Source: Candidatus Melainabacteria bacterium (GTDB taxonomy: Bacteria; Cyanobacteriota; Vampirovibrionia; Obscuribacterales; Obscuribacteraceae). Taken from it: 64,000 nt of DNA. The stretch covers positions 682,001 through 746,000 of the forward strand of contig CP064963.1 in assembly GCA_016699165.1 (NCBI GenBank), in the 5' to 3' direction. The notes under the pieces were generated by a model. That model made no database searches and was not told the DNA's origin. It saw nothing but the letters and a program-made list of their open reading frames with translations. Numbering within the stretch: position 1 is the stretch's first letter; the number at the start of each line of letters is the position of its first letter. Positions 55,698 through 64,000 of the stretch are shown here, piece after piece. A program made the position numbers and the translations under genes.

Positions 55698-57317
55698 TTA
55701 TCTATTGAATTTGATTGCTTCAGCCGAACCATCAAACGAGTTAGATACTCGCGAACCACACACTCTGGCGTTTTTCAAAAGCCAATCTTTCAACTTCATT
55801 TGCATTTTAATTTGTTGCACAGTATAAGGGTCTTTAGCCTGATCTGCGGATTGTTTTAACCCAATAAACCAGACTACTTTTCCTTGGTTTAAGTAAGAAG
55901 AAAGCGATGCGATAATTGAATCAGCATTCTGGGCACTGGACAAACCTTGCATCTGATTTTGCCAATCTACAACTTTGAATGGCGTCTTAAAAGGAACTGC
56001 AATAATTTGATTGACAGGAATTTTGCGAGTAACTTCTGGCACAAACGAATTGTAGGCAACCAATACTATGTGTGTCGATTGAATATCTTTTGTTTTTTGC
56101 ATTGAAGCAAGAAGCGCTCCCACAGAGGCTTCAGGCATAGCGTGCATGATTTTTAGTTGATTGAACCACACAACTAAAAACAAACAAAGTGGTATCAAAG
56201 CAAAAAGAAAATCATTTCGTATGAATGAAAACATTTTGTCAAACCAGTCAGCTATTAAAGCATATGACAGAACGCTCAAAGCAAGAATGTAGCGCTCTTT
56301 ATAAGGAATGTCGTTCATGGCCAAAATAATAGTCATTATTGATACAAGTAATGCCATCAAGGCTACCTGGGCCACAAAACCTTTGTTATCTTTGAGATGA
56401 AAAATAATAGAGCCATAAAACAACATGACAGTTACGACCATTACAGCATAGAACGGCACCAATACTGAAGTTTGACCGACAGTATAAGAAAGCAAATTCA
56501 ATGGAGCAATAGCTAAAAATTCATACCACAATTTAGGGTGATACCATGGGTGGAGGTCTTTATTCAGTTGACCAAACACCACAAATAACCAGGGCAAAAA
56601 TAATACTGCACTTATAGATGCGCTTAAAAACCAGGTTTTGACATTTTCAAATGTCCATTTGCCTCTGGCAAATTGAACTAAAACCACAAAAGCTTGAGCG
56701 AAACTAAATAGTATTCCCCATAAATGACTGTATGCATTCCAGACTGTAAATACCACGTATTCAGTGGCTTTAAATGCAGTTTTACGAGAAATTTTGCCAT
56801 TTTCACTACTTGTCTCGCTTGTATTTTCTCTAGAGTCATCTTTGAATAAATCAAAAAAGGCCCAGGTGGAAAGCAGACTGAAAATACAGGTCAAAGAGTA
56901 AGGTCTTACCATATTTCCAAATCGAATTAAAATGGGACTGAACAAGCACAGAATGCAGGCAGTGACTGCAATGCGTCTTGCTCCAAAAATAGACAATGTC
57001 ACCAGATACGCTACCGGCGGAATCAAGCTCGACAAAACAATTCCAAATAATTTTATAGCCTGATCTGATGTACCAAAAAATCCTATCCACCCACGCAATA
57101 AGCAGTAAAGCAGTGGCGGAGTACCTTCGTTCAATATCATCTTGAGCATTTCATCAAAAGACGAACTCAAAGCAATATTGGCAGTGAAACTCTCATCGGT
57201 AGAAAGAGCAAAAGACGGTGATAAAACTATGCGAATAGAAAAGGCAATGCCAAAGAGCAGAAAGGCTACTAGAAAATCAGGTTTCTGAACGTTGTCGACA
57301 AAACTCGCCTTATTCAT
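55698..57317 (-). CDS. GT-C membrane glycosyltransferase (PMT/ArnT-like)
   Basis: A 539-aa protein with about 11 TM segments. The first loop has ALSTDESFTANIA, where the D-E pair matches the acidic catalytic motif of the GT39/GT83 (dolichyl-phosphate-mannose transferase/ArnT-like) family, and GTPPLLYCLLRGWIGFFG follows in the typical place. It transfers a lipid-linked sugar outside the membrane; donor and acceptor are unknown. Its first codons overlap the lepB stop by 8 nt, placing it downstream in a lepB operon. Confidence 0.75.
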   Translation of the reverse strand: MNKASFVDNVQKPDFLVAFLLFGIAFSIRIVLSPSFALSTDESFTANIALSSSFDEMLKMILNEGTPPLLYCLLRGWIGFFGTSDQAIKLFGIVLSSLIPPVAYLVTLSIFGARRIAVTACILCLFSPILIRFGNMVRPYSLTCIFSLLSTWAFFDLFKDDSRENTSETSSENGKISRKTAFKATEYVVFTVWNAYSHLWGILFSFAQAFVVLVQFARGKWTFENVKTWFLSASISAVLFLPWLFVVFGQLNKDLHPWYHPKLWYEFLAIAPLNLLSYTVGQTSVLVPFYAVMVVTVMLFYGSIIFHLKDNKGFVAQVALMALLVSIMTIILAMNDIPYKERYILALSVLSYALIADWFDKMFSFIRNDFLFALIPLCLFLVVWFNQLKIMHAMPEASVGALLASMQKTKDIQSTHIVLVAYNSFVPEVTRKIPVNQIIAVPFKTPFKVVDWQNQMQGLSSAQNADSIIASLSSYLNQGKVVWFIGLKQSADQAKDPYTVQQIKMQMKLKDWLLKNARVCGSRVSNSFDGSAEAIKFNR

Positions 57318-58074
57318 TCGCCGGTGCTGAATAAGGATAAGGATTGAATCTTCTCCAAATTAGTACCCATGCTCGCCCTATCACTCGTTTTTCATCGAGG
57401 AAGCCCCAGACGTGTCCGTCTTCGCTGTTATTTCTATTGTCACCCATCATAAATAGATGACCAGCAGGCACGATAATTGGATCAGCCGCTTTGTCTTTGT
57501 AAGGCTGAATCTGTTCTCGCGATGTGTTGCTTCCACCTATGTCTCCAAGAGTATTGAGACTGTAATCAGGCGCTTCCTTTATATAAGGTTCTTCAATCAG
57601 GACATTATTGACATAAACACCCTGACCACTAACCACGCGAATGTGTTCGCCTGGCAAGCCGATAACACGTTTGATGAATGCAGGCTCGTTAGGCAAAAAT
57701 GGCAAACCGGTCAAACGACCAAGAATGGTGAGTGGGTCGTTGCTCAGATCGTGACCACCCATTTCAATGGGCGGCGGATAGAAAACAAGAATGTCTCCAC
57801 GCTTAATAGGTTGTCCCAAATGCTTAGTGATTTTCTCTACAATCAAACGGTCGTTTATTTGCAGAGTGGGCTCCATAGAAGCAGACGGTATATATCGCGC
57901 CTCGCCAACAGCCCAGCGAATTACTATTAATAGAAAAAGAGTAACGACAACAAGCTCGACGATTTCTCTCACTATGCCTTTGGCTATAGAAAGCTTGGTC
58001 GGTTTCTCTTCTTGCATCTTAGGTTGCTTCGGGGTTTCCACTTCAGGCGGCTTGGACGAAGTGCCAGGTTCCAT
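57310..58074 (-). CDS. lepB: Signal peptidase I
   Basis: A 254-aa membrane protease that removes Sec signal peptides. A Pro/Lys-rich cytosolic N-terminus precedes one TM helix (about 37-54). Catalytic S66 is in YIPSASMEPTL, K135 in FIKRVIGLPGE, and the conserved GDNRNNSEDGHVWGF lies near the C-terminus. It is a single-TM form. It starts 20 nt after gcvPA, in the same direction, with GGAG about 10 nt upstream. Confidence 0.95.
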   Translation of the reverse strand: MEPGTSSKPPEVETPKQPKMQEEKPTKLSIAKGIVREIVELVVVTLFLLIVIRWAVGEARYIPSASMEPTLQINDRLIVEKITKHLGQPIKRGDILVFYPPPIEMGGHDLSNDPLTILGRLTGLPFLPNEPAFIKRVIGLPGEHIRVVSGQGVYVNNVLIEEPYIKEAPDYSLNTLGDIGGSNTSREQIQPYKDKAADPIIVPAGHLFMMGDNRNNSEDGHVWGFLDEKRVIGRAWVLIWRRFNPYPYSAPANE

Positions 58075-58093
58075 AACGAAACGTCTCCATCTA

Positions 58094-59482
58094 TTACTTG
58101 CTTAGAGCTTCTACTTTCTGTTTTTTATTGTCTTTTGCCAGACTCAAACATTCTTTGAAAGCAGAAATATATTTTTCCAATTGCTCCGGCGTGTTCATTT
58201 CAGTCACAGCAACCAGTATGCCATCTTTTATGTTTGGATACATGCTTGCTACGTTAATGCCAGCTAGAATTCCGCGATCTTTCATAAGACCAAGGAAAGT
58301 CTCGACGTCTGCATTTATTTTGAGAAGGAATTCATTGAAGAATGGTTTATCGAAATAAAGTTGGACACCATCTACTTTTATTAGTTGCTCAGCCAGATAA
58401 TTCGCTCTCTGCAAGCTGATTTCGGCTACTTGATGCAATCCAGAGCCGCCCATCACCGACAAATACACAAGCATGGCAAGAGCATTGAGTGCCTGGTTGG
58501 TGCAAATATTTGATGTGGCTCTTGCTCTTCTGATGTGCTGCTCGCGTGTTTGCAAAGTCAGTGTGAAAGCGCGTTTGCCTTGCGAGTCCTGGGTGATACC
58601 ACAAAGACGTCCAGGTAATTGACGGATATATTCGTTTTTGCACGCCATATAACCAGCAGACGGTCCGCCGAAACTGAGAAAGTTTCCGCATGGTTGAGCG
58701 TCACCAACTACAATATCGGCGCCAAATTCTGAAGGTGGAGTAAGCAAGTTCAAGCTTATTGGCTCGGTAACAACTACAAGTAGAACACCGTCTTTTTTCA
58801 GTTTTTCTTGAAGACCACTTAAGTCTTCGACACTGCCGAAGAAATCTGGATATTGAATAATCAAAGCGGCGCAGTCTGGTCCAACACTGCTTCCATCGAG
58901 GAACTTCTCTGTTTTGACAAGCTCGATACCGCAAGCTTTTGCGTAAGAATGAGTAACCATGCGATATTCTGGATTGACTGATTCGGCAATCACCAGTTTT
59001 TTACGATTGGTCAAACGGCATGCCATGAGGCCAGCTTCGGCACAGGCAGTGGGTCCGTCGTACATCGAAGCATTTGCCACATCCATTCCGGTGAGCAAAC
59101 AAATTGATGTCTGAAATTCATAGATAGCTTGTAAACTGCCCTGGCTTACTTCGGGTTGATAAGGTGTATAAGCTGTGGCGAATTCAGAGCGTCCGACAAG
59201 AGTCATGACCGCTGCAGGTACATAACGATAATAAGAACCTCCACCCATAAAGCACATTTGCTTAGATGCTGGTTTGTTCTTGGAGGCAAGTGCTGCAATG
59301 GCTTGCGACAATTCTAACTCTGACAATCCTGAATCTATGTTCAGTCCGTCCAGTCTCAAATCTTTAGGGATGTGATTAATCAGGTCTTCAAAGGATTTGA
59401 CGCCGATTGCCTCGAGCATGCTTTGGCGGTCTGCTTTAGTGTGTGGCAAATACGGAATTTTGTGCGTATCATTGTGGTCCAT
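58094..59482 (-). CDS. gcvPA: Glycine dehydrogenase (decarboxylating) subunit 1
   Basis: A 462-aa P-protein subunit of the glycine cleavage system, PLP-dependent but without the lysine that binds it (which lies in subunit 2, GcvPB). Family signatures: IPYLPHTKADRQSMLEAIGV, TAYTPYQPEVSQGSLQAIYEFQT, NASMYDGPTACAEAG and FGGPSAGYMACK. No gcvPB, gcvT or gcvH is in the window, so the operon is split. AAGGT precedes the ATG. It heads the gcvPA-lepB-glycosyltransferase run. Confidence 0.94.
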   Translation of the reverse strand: MDHNDTHKIPYLPHTKADRQSMLEAIGVKSFEDLINHIPKDLRLDGLNIDSGLSELELSQAIAALASKNKPASKQMCFMGGGSYYRYVPAAVMTLVGRSEFATAYTPYQPEVSQGSLQAIYEFQTSICLLTGMDVANASMYDGPTACAEAGLMACRLTNRKKLVIAESVNPEYRMVTHSYAKACGIELVKTEKFLDGSSVGPDCAALIIQYPDFFGSVEDLSGLQEKLKKDGVLLVVVTEPISLNLLTPPSEFGADIVVGDAQPCGNFLSFGGPSAGYMACKNEYIRQLPGRLCGITQDSQGKRAFTLTLQTREQHIRRARATSNICTNQALNALAMLVYLSVMGGSGLHQVAEISLQRANYLAEQLIKVDGVQLYFDKPFFNEFLLKINADVETFLGLMKDRGILAGINVASMYPNIKDGILVAVTEMNTPEQLEKYISAFKECLSLAKDNKKQKVEALSK

Positions 59483-59566
59483 TGATTTTTACCTTAAAGA
59501 TCACTAGTCAAAAGACTACTTATTGTATTAGTTTTGAAAACACATTTAAAGACAGGTAGTCCTTGC

Positions 59567-60163
59567 ATGAAGATTTTAGCCGGTTTAGGCAATCCCGGAG
59601 ATCAATATTACGAAACGAGACACAATGCCGGTTTTCGCGTGATAGATCTGCTTGCCACTATGGATGGTACTACAGAAAATTTCCAGACCAAGAAGTTCGC
59701 TTTTAGTGCGGCTGTGTGTCAGTTCAAAAAGATAAAAATCCAGCAGCACGATGTGCTTCTTTTAAAACCACTTAACTATATGAATCTCTCAGGCGTTGGA
59801 GTGAAAGCTGCGCTCAATTGGTTCAAATTAAAAAAGGAAGATCTACTTGTAATACATGATGAAGTCTCGCTTCCGCTTGGCAAAATTCGCATTCAAGAAA
59901 AAGCAGGAGCAGGTGGTCAACATGGCGTCGAAAATATAATCGAGCATCTTGGAGACAATCAGTTCGCCCGTTTACGCGTTGGCGTAGGTCCAGACCCAGG
60001 TGGCGACAAAAGAGCAGACTTTGTTCTTAGCAAGGTGCCCGAAAAAGATCGGATTCAATATGAAAAGGTTTTGCAAACTTCAGTAGATGCGGCCAAATAT
60101 TGGCTTGGCAACGGCACCTTAAAATCAGCCAACATATACAACGGTCTCGAGATTATCTCCTGA
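59567..60163 (+). CDS. pth: Peptidyl-tRNA hydrolase
   Basis: A 198-aa enzyme recycling peptidyl-tRNA. Catalytic H19 (TRHNAGF), N in NYMNLSG and the VIHDEVSLPLGKIR segment are intact. The ATG at 59567 is the real start; the longer frame from TTG 59534 adds 11 residues before the conserved KILAGLGNPG and lacks support. It is divergent from gcvPA. Confidence 0.95.
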   Translation: MKILAGLGNPGDQYYETRHNAGFRVIDLLATMDGTTENFQTKKFAFSAAVCQFKKIKIQQHDVLLLKPLNYMNLSGVGVKAALNWFKLKKEDLLVIHDEVSLPLGKIRIQEKAGAGGQHGVENIIEHLGDNQFARLRVGVGPDPGGDKRADFVLSKVPEKDRIQYEKVLQTSVDAAKYWLGNGTLKSANIYNGLEIIS

Positions 60164-60395
60164 TACATATTTCAAAGTTCAGATTTTGCGATTTTTTATC
60201 AAGACAGTTATTGAGAGATTAATAAATAAAGCGATATTTATTTTTCTTTGCCCAATGTCCAAAAATGCAGTTAGGGCTCACGGCATCAGATTTTCTCTAG
60301 CATGTCATGTGTTTAATTTTCAGGCGACTGCCATCAATTTGAAAAAATGATGAAAAATGATTGTTACTCACGGGCAACCACCGTTGTCATTGGTC

Positions 60396-60401
60396 TAGAA
60401 T
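60396..60401 (+). promoter_or_regulatory. -10 box TAGAAT upstream of the cbb3 oxidase cluster
   Basis: Preceded by TC and located 39 nt before the GTG start of ccoN, within a 276-nt gap that holds no gene. No FNR-type palindrome is seen. Confidence 0.4.
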
Positions 60402-60439
60402 TCAAGCAAATTTGGAAACTCCGTGGAGTACTTTAGCGC

Positions 60440-61840
60440 GTGAGCAATTTGCTTGATAAATTCCTGAGTCGAGAAGAAGGTAGTGCCAGTCGTAACTTCC
60501 TGCTATCTGCAGTTTGGTGGTCCTTGTGGGGCATGGGAGCCGGCTTGTTCGCTGCCATGGAGTTCTCCAACCCGGACTTAGTGCACAACATCCCCCAATT
60601 CTCGATGCCTCACCTGCGCATGTGGCACGTGAACGCTGTAGCTATCGGATGGCTTTCGATGGGTTATGTCAGCTCCATCTTTTATATGGTGCCGAATCTG
60701 TGCAAAACCAAACTTTATTCCGAGCGCCTCGGTAACTTCACCATGTGGGCCTGGAACCTGGTTATGGTTGCCGCCATGGGCACCTTACTAAATGGCAATA
60801 CAGAGGGGCGCGAATATGCCGAACTTGGTGCCATTCTTGACGTTCTTGTAGTTATCGCCCTTTGCAGTGTCACCTTCAACATAGTTATGACGGTTGCACA
60901 CCGCAAAGTTCAAAAACTCTATGTGAGCCTTTGGTACTTCCTGGGCTCACTTTTTTGGTTCCCACTGGTTTACATCATCGGTCAACGTACTTTCGTTGCC
61001 CTGCCTGGTTTGAACGACGCTATCGTTGGCTGGTTCTATGGACACAACATATTAGGTATGTGGTTCACCACCGTCGGCGTTGGAATGATGTACTACTTAA
61101 TTCCCCGATTCACCCAAGCGCCTCTTTACAGCCACGGTCTTTCAATGTTGGGTTTCTGGGGTATCGCTCTTTTCTATGCACCAACAGGAACTCACCACAT
61201 AACCCAGTCTCCTGTACCTGAATGGCTTAAAGCAATTGCGATTATCTCGTCAATTTTCTTGCTCGTTCCAGTACTTACCGTTTTGACCAATTTCTTCATG
61301 ACTATGAAAGGAAAATGGCAAATGGTGGTCACCGATCTTCCACTTAGATTTGCTGCAACTTCTTGCATCTTCTATCTAATTACTTGTACACAAGGACCTT
61401 TCCAAGCAACACGTTGGGTCAACTGGTATCTTCACTTCACTCAATGGGTTGTGGGACACGCTCACCTGGCGCTTCTTGGTACATTTTCATTCATTCTCAC
61501 TTCTGCAATCTATTACATGTTGCCCCGACTCACCGGTCGCGAGTGGCAAAGTCAGGGACTTATAAGAGCCCACTACTGGCTCAAGTTTCTTGGATTCGGC
61601 TTGATGATGACTTCACTCACTATTGCCGGTTTGGTTCAGTCAGCCGGTTGGGCGATGGGTATTCCAGTTGACCAGTGGGTAATTACTTTGGTTCCATACT
61701 GGTTCTTACGCTCTATAAGCGGTGTGATGATCGTCACCGGACAATGTCTCTTTGCCTACAACATATATCAAACATTGTTTGGTGCAGCTTCTGCCCCAGA
61801 GTCACCTCCAAAAGGTAAATTGAAGGAGGTAGCAGCATAA
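60440..61840 (+). CDS. ccoN: cbb3-type cytochrome c oxidase subunit I
   Basis: A 466-aa integral membrane subunit with the haem b and haem b3-CuB site, with about 12 TM segments. Histidine-bearing segments are visible: HLRMWHVNAVAIGW, FYGHNILGMWF, GTHHITQSP and HFTQWVVGHAHLALLG. The family matches the high-affinity oxidases of low-oxygen respiration. GTG start with GGAG 11 nt upstream. It ends in TAATG, coupling it to the next subunit. First gene of a five-gene cluster. Confidence 0.93.
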   Translation: MSNLLDKFLSREEGSASRNFLLSAVWWSLWGMGAGLFAAMEFSNPDLVHNIPQFSMPHLRMWHVNAVAIGWLSMGYVSSIFYMVPNLCKTKLYSERLGNFTMWAWNLVMVAAMGTLLNGNTEGREYAELGAILDVLVVIALCSVTFNIVMTVAHRKVQKLYVSLWYFLGSLFWFPLVYIIGQRTFVALPGLNDAIVGWFYGHNILGMWFTTVGVGMMYYLIPRFTQAPLYSHGLSMLGFWGIALFYAPTGTHHITQSPVPEWLKAIAIISSIFLLVPVLTVLTNFFMTMKGKWQMVVTDLPLRFAATSCIFYLITCTQGPFQATRWVNWYLHFTQWVVGHAHLALLGTFSFILTSAIYYMLPRLTGREWQSQGLIRAHYWLKFLGFGLMMTSLTIAGLVQSAGWAMGIPVDQWVITLVPYWFLRSISGVMIVTGQCLFAYNIYQTLFGAASAPESPPKGKLKEVAA

Positions 61841-62787
61841 TGAACGGATATGGTTACCGCCTCGGCGCAATTGGTATTGTCACCACCTTCTTTATCATTA
61901 TCTTTTCGACAGTACTTATGCCAATGGTTATTTTCAAACCGAAAACGACCACATCAGCCAATGACTACACCGTAGAAAACAAAACTGGTGATCCAATACG
62001 TGGCAGACGCATCTATATAAGAGAAGGTTGCTTCTATTGCCACACTCAATTTACTCGTTTGCAAGATCGTGAATACGGACCTCTGGTCAAAGCCGGTGAC
62101 TTCAACTATGAAACACCACACCAGTTGGGTACAGAGCGTACTGGTCCAGACTTGACCAACGAAGGCAACAAATATTCAGCCGAATGGCAGAAAGCTCACT
62201 TGATTCAACCACGTGCATTGAAGCCTGGTTCAATCATGCCTAGCTTCAGCTATTTGAGCGAGCATGACATGAATGACCTGGTCGTTTATCTCCAAACTCT
62301 GGGTAACAAGCGCGAAGTGAAAGCATATGTGCAGCCACCAGACGAATATTTGCCAACCACCTTGACCGGTCAGGAATTGCTCAAAAACAAACACGTCAAC
62401 ACCTCAGGTGATGCCGAAGCAAACGCCGGACGCGGGATCTATACACAGGACTGTGCAGGTTGTCACGGTTTGGACGGACGCGGAAACGGACCCAATTCCA
62501 TTTCGCTGACCAAAAAACCATCTAACTTCACAAGACCTTTCTTCAAGCAATACTCTGATGAAATGTGGTTCTACCGCATCTCTGAAGGTGTTGTCGGTAC
62601 AAGAATGCCTCGATGGAACCTCACATTGTCTGAAGAACAACGCTGGTACCTCGTTGCATACTTGAAGACCTTGCAAAAAGACGTTGAAGAAACTGTCGAC
62701 GACTTGAGCCAGGTCAACAAGCCCGAACAAATCAAACTGCCTAAGCTGAGCAATCAGCAGTATGAACCCCATCACGGCGGCCACTAA
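61840..62787 (+). CDS. ccoO: Fused CcoO-CcoP cytochrome c subunit
   Basis: A 315-aa fusion. A TM helix (about 10-32) anchors the N-terminal FixO/CcoO domain with haem site C64-F-Y-C67-H68 and a Met ligand in IMPSFSYL (near 134). After a proline-rich linker (about 165-180), a second cytochrome c domain has C205-A-G-C208-H209, corresponding to one haem of CcoP/FixP. It replaces separate ccoO and ccoP genes, and CcoP would be mono-haem rather than di-haem. It starts by a one-base overlap (TAATG) with ccoN. Confidence 0.9.
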   Translation: MNGYGYRLGAIGIVTTFFIIIFSTVLMPMVIFKPKTTTSANDYTVENKTGDPIRGRRIYIREGCFYCHTQFTRLQDREYGPLVKAGDFNYETPHQLGTERTGPDLTNEGNKYSAEWQKAHLIQPRALKPGSIMPSFSYLSEHDMNDLVVYLQTLGNKREVKAYVQPPDEYLPTTLTGQELLKNKHVNTSGDAEANAGRGIYTQDCAGCHGLDGRGNGPNSISLTKKPSNFTRPFFKQYSDEMWFYRISEGVVGTRMPRWNLTLSEEQRWYLVAYLKTLQKDVEETVDDLSQVNKPEQIKLPKLSNQQYEPHHGGH

Positions 62788-62798
62788 GGAGATTCAGC

Positions 62799-63047
62799 AT
62801 GTGTCCGAATTGCATCTTGAATCAAGCAAATCCGGAATCTGGAATTTGGATTGCCTTTGGTATCTGCGGAATATTTTTCGTGATGGCCGTAGTTGCTATT
62901 TTGTGGGCATTCAAAAACGGTGACTTCGAAGATCCAGAAGGTTCTAAATTCGAAATGCTGGACGACGATGAAGACGGCGAAATGGCACGCAAAGCCAAAG
63001 AAGCAATTAGACGCTTGAGAGAGCGAGAGCAAAAGGGAGAGGCCTAA
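62799..63047 (+). CDS. ccoS: CcoS-like oxidase assembly protein
   Basis: An 82-aa protein with one TM helix (about 16-36). The segment after it (ILWAFKNGDFEDPEGSKFEMLDDDED) matches CcoS/FixS, which is needed to load cofactors into the oxidase. It differs from the family by an N-terminal CPNC (residues 2-5) and a longer basic helical tail of about 30 residues. It is 11 nt after the CcoO-CcoP gene, with AAGGAG upstream. Confidence 0.85.
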   Translation: MCPNCILNQANPESGIWIAFGICGIFFVMAVVAILWAFKNGDFEDPEGSKFEMLDDDEDGEMARKAKEAIRRLREREQKGEA

Positions 63048-63050
63048 GTA

Positions 63051-63218
63051 ATGGCAGAAGCAAAGAAAAATCCCGAAGTAAGCGAAGACGATGAGCACTA
63101 TGAAGAAGTGTCAGAATATCGAATTGGTGAGGGTCCGCCCCCGCCCTTTCTGGTCATCTGCTTCATTTTGATTTTCGTTTATGCAGCAGTTTCCTGGATC
63201 CCGTTCTTCAAATATTAG
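63051..63218 (+). CDS. 55-aa single-TM protein in the oxidase cluster
   Basis: A 55-aa protein: an acidic N-terminal 25 residues, then a Pro run and one TM helix (about 34-50, PPFLVICFILIFVYAAVSWIP). GGGAGAGG precedes the ATG by 8 nt, starting 3 nt after the ccoS stop. By size, topology and position it could be a CcoQ- or CcoH-like accessory subunit, but no sequence family is assigned. It is very likely real because of the spacing, ribosome-binding site and strand. Confidence 0.75.
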   Translation: MAEAKKNPEVSEDDEHYEEVSEYRIGEGPPPPFLVICFILIFVYAAVSWIPFFKY

Positions 63219-63233
63219 GCAACAAAGCGAGTG

Positions 63234-64000
63234 ATGACCCGAGTGGAAAGAAAATCCAAATTAAGTAAGCAAGCATTACTCATGCTCATACCTCTTATGG
63301 TGGGCTTGAGCGCTTGTACCGGTGAAGTCAAAGTTGGCGAACGCTCAGACTCTCTGGCGAATCCCGAAGTGACAAAAGCTGATGGCAGAATTGTCTGGCC
63401 CGACTCCAACCCGTCGGCACCAGATGGTAGCGTCTACTACAAACAAATGAATTGCGCCGAATGTCACGGTGCAGATGGTAAAGGCGTAGCTGGCAAAAGC
63501 GATCTCGACTTGACCAATGTAGAGATTATGCGCACCCGCAAGCCAGTAAGTCAGTATGCAACTCTTGCATTTGGCGAAGGTACTATTTTCAAAACACCAG
63601 TACTTTCAAGTGTTGGCTCAAGTCCCCAGCACGGCTCGCACGAAGATGTGCCTGAGCGCAAATTTACTCACCCTGCCTATTCTGACAAACTTCAAAAACG
63701 TCAGCTTTGGGATCTCGTGTTCTACTGCCGTTCTATGGCTGCACCACTATTGAGCGCTAAAGAAGCACAAGACATGAAAGCTGTGTTTGGTGCTAACTGC
63801 GCCGTTTGTCACGGTACCAGAGGCGCTGGCGACGGTCCTTTAAACAAAGGCTTAGTGCTACAACCCGCACCAGCGAACTTTAACCAGTTCAACCGTTTTT
63901 ATGACAGAACAGATGAACAAATCTGGGATCACATCGCAAACGGGATAAAATGGGAAGGGATGCCTAATTTCTTGGGCAAAGAAGACAAGAAAAACAAAGT
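63234..64000 (+). CDS. Dihaem cytochrome c lipoprotein, partial
   Basis: The open frame runs past the right edge (255 codons seen). The N-terminus (MLIPLMVGLSAC) is a lipobox with the lipidated Cys at residue 28, so the protein is anchored at the outer face of a membrane. Two haem sites follow: NCAECHGADGKG (about residue 77) and NCAVCHGTRGAG (about 191). It probably passes electrons to or from the oxidase upstream. GTG 63231 is an equally possible start. It follows the 55-aa gene by 15 nt. Confidence 0.9.
   Translation, partial: MTRVERKSKLSKQALLMLIPLMVGLSACTGEVKVGERSDSLANPEVTKADGRIVWPDSNPSAPDGSVYYKQMNCAECHGADGKGVAGKSDLDLTNVEIMRTRKPVSQYATLAFGEGTIFKTPVLSSVGSSPQHGSHEDVPERKFTHPAYSDKLQKRQLWDLVFYCRSMAAPLLSAKEAQDMKAVFGANCAVCHGTRGAGDGPLNKGLVLQPAPANFNQFNRFYDRTDEQIWDHIANGIKWEGMPNFLGKEDKKNK

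Noticed and set aside
60164..60439. FNR/ArcA-type operator upstream of the cbb3 cluster
   Set aside because: No TTGATnnnnATCAA-like palindrome; only a TAGAAT box is visible.

Overview
The window looks like a chromosomal segment of a free-living, oxygen-respiring heterotroph, most likely a non-photosynthetic member of the Cyanobacteriota (Vampirovibrionia/Melainabacteria, Obscuribacterales-like). The reasons are a long cyanobacterial/plant-type IspH (389 aa), a mitochondrial-type aconitase, a complete succinate dehydrogenase operon, a cbb3-type oxidase cluster, many secreted or tail-anchored proteins of unknown function, and no photosynthesis genes. The assignment is an inference from gene content; no rRNA or tRNA gene was found. 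Gene density is high, with many 1-26 nt overlaps and no insertion sequence, prophage or CRISPR array.

Layout. 1-4.4 kb: the end of a NarL-type response regulator, an MshEN-like protein, exonuclease III, a 588-nt gene-free stretch, a ribbon-helix-helix protein with a strong terminator, and a HEAT-repeat protein. 4.3-12.5 kb: a secreted protein, an aldo/keto reductase with an AmpG-like transporter, a tyrosine/dual-specificity phosphatase, aconitase, a frameshifted TPR gene and an alpha/beta hydrolase. 12.5-15.9 kb: the sdh operon (membrane anchor, SdhA, SdhB). 16.1-25.9 kb: a gene broken by an in-frame TGA, an acyltransferase, ArgS, a WYL-domain protein, and a kinase-like/TPR protein coupled to an NAD kinase. 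26-33.6 kb: AlaS, a CsgG-family protein, TPR and glycine-rich secreted proteins, and IlvE. 33.6-43.5 kb: a UPF0158-like protein, a large membrane protein, an HtrA protease, PhhB, and a three-gene operon of unknown, repeat-rich proteins. 43.7-53.5 kb: IspH, a degenerate GGDEF protein, a PBP4-type peptidase, a thioesterase, an RNase J-like protein lacking its metal ligands, and a GAF/HD-GYP protein. 53.6-60.2 kb: two multi-pass membrane proteins, signal peptidase I, glycine dehydrogenase subunit 1 and peptidyl-tRNA hydrolase. 60.4-64 kb: a cbb3 oxidase cluster with a CcoO-CcoP fusion, CcoS, a 55-aa membrane protein and a dihaem lipoprotein cytochrome that runs off the window.

Together, aconitase, SDH and the cbb3 oxidase describe a TCA cycle feeding a micro-aerobic respiratory chain. 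Several signalling or RNA-processing proteins have lost catalytic residues (kinase HRD to HKS, GGDEF to SAEEL, RNase J HGHEDH to NGHEEH), suggesting they serve as sensors or scaffolds. At least six genes start without a Shine-Dalgarno sequence, with a TANNNT -10 box ending 7-8 nt before the ATG, the expected layout for leaderless mRNAs. The best candidate for an undescribed system is the translationally coupled operon at 38229-43532.
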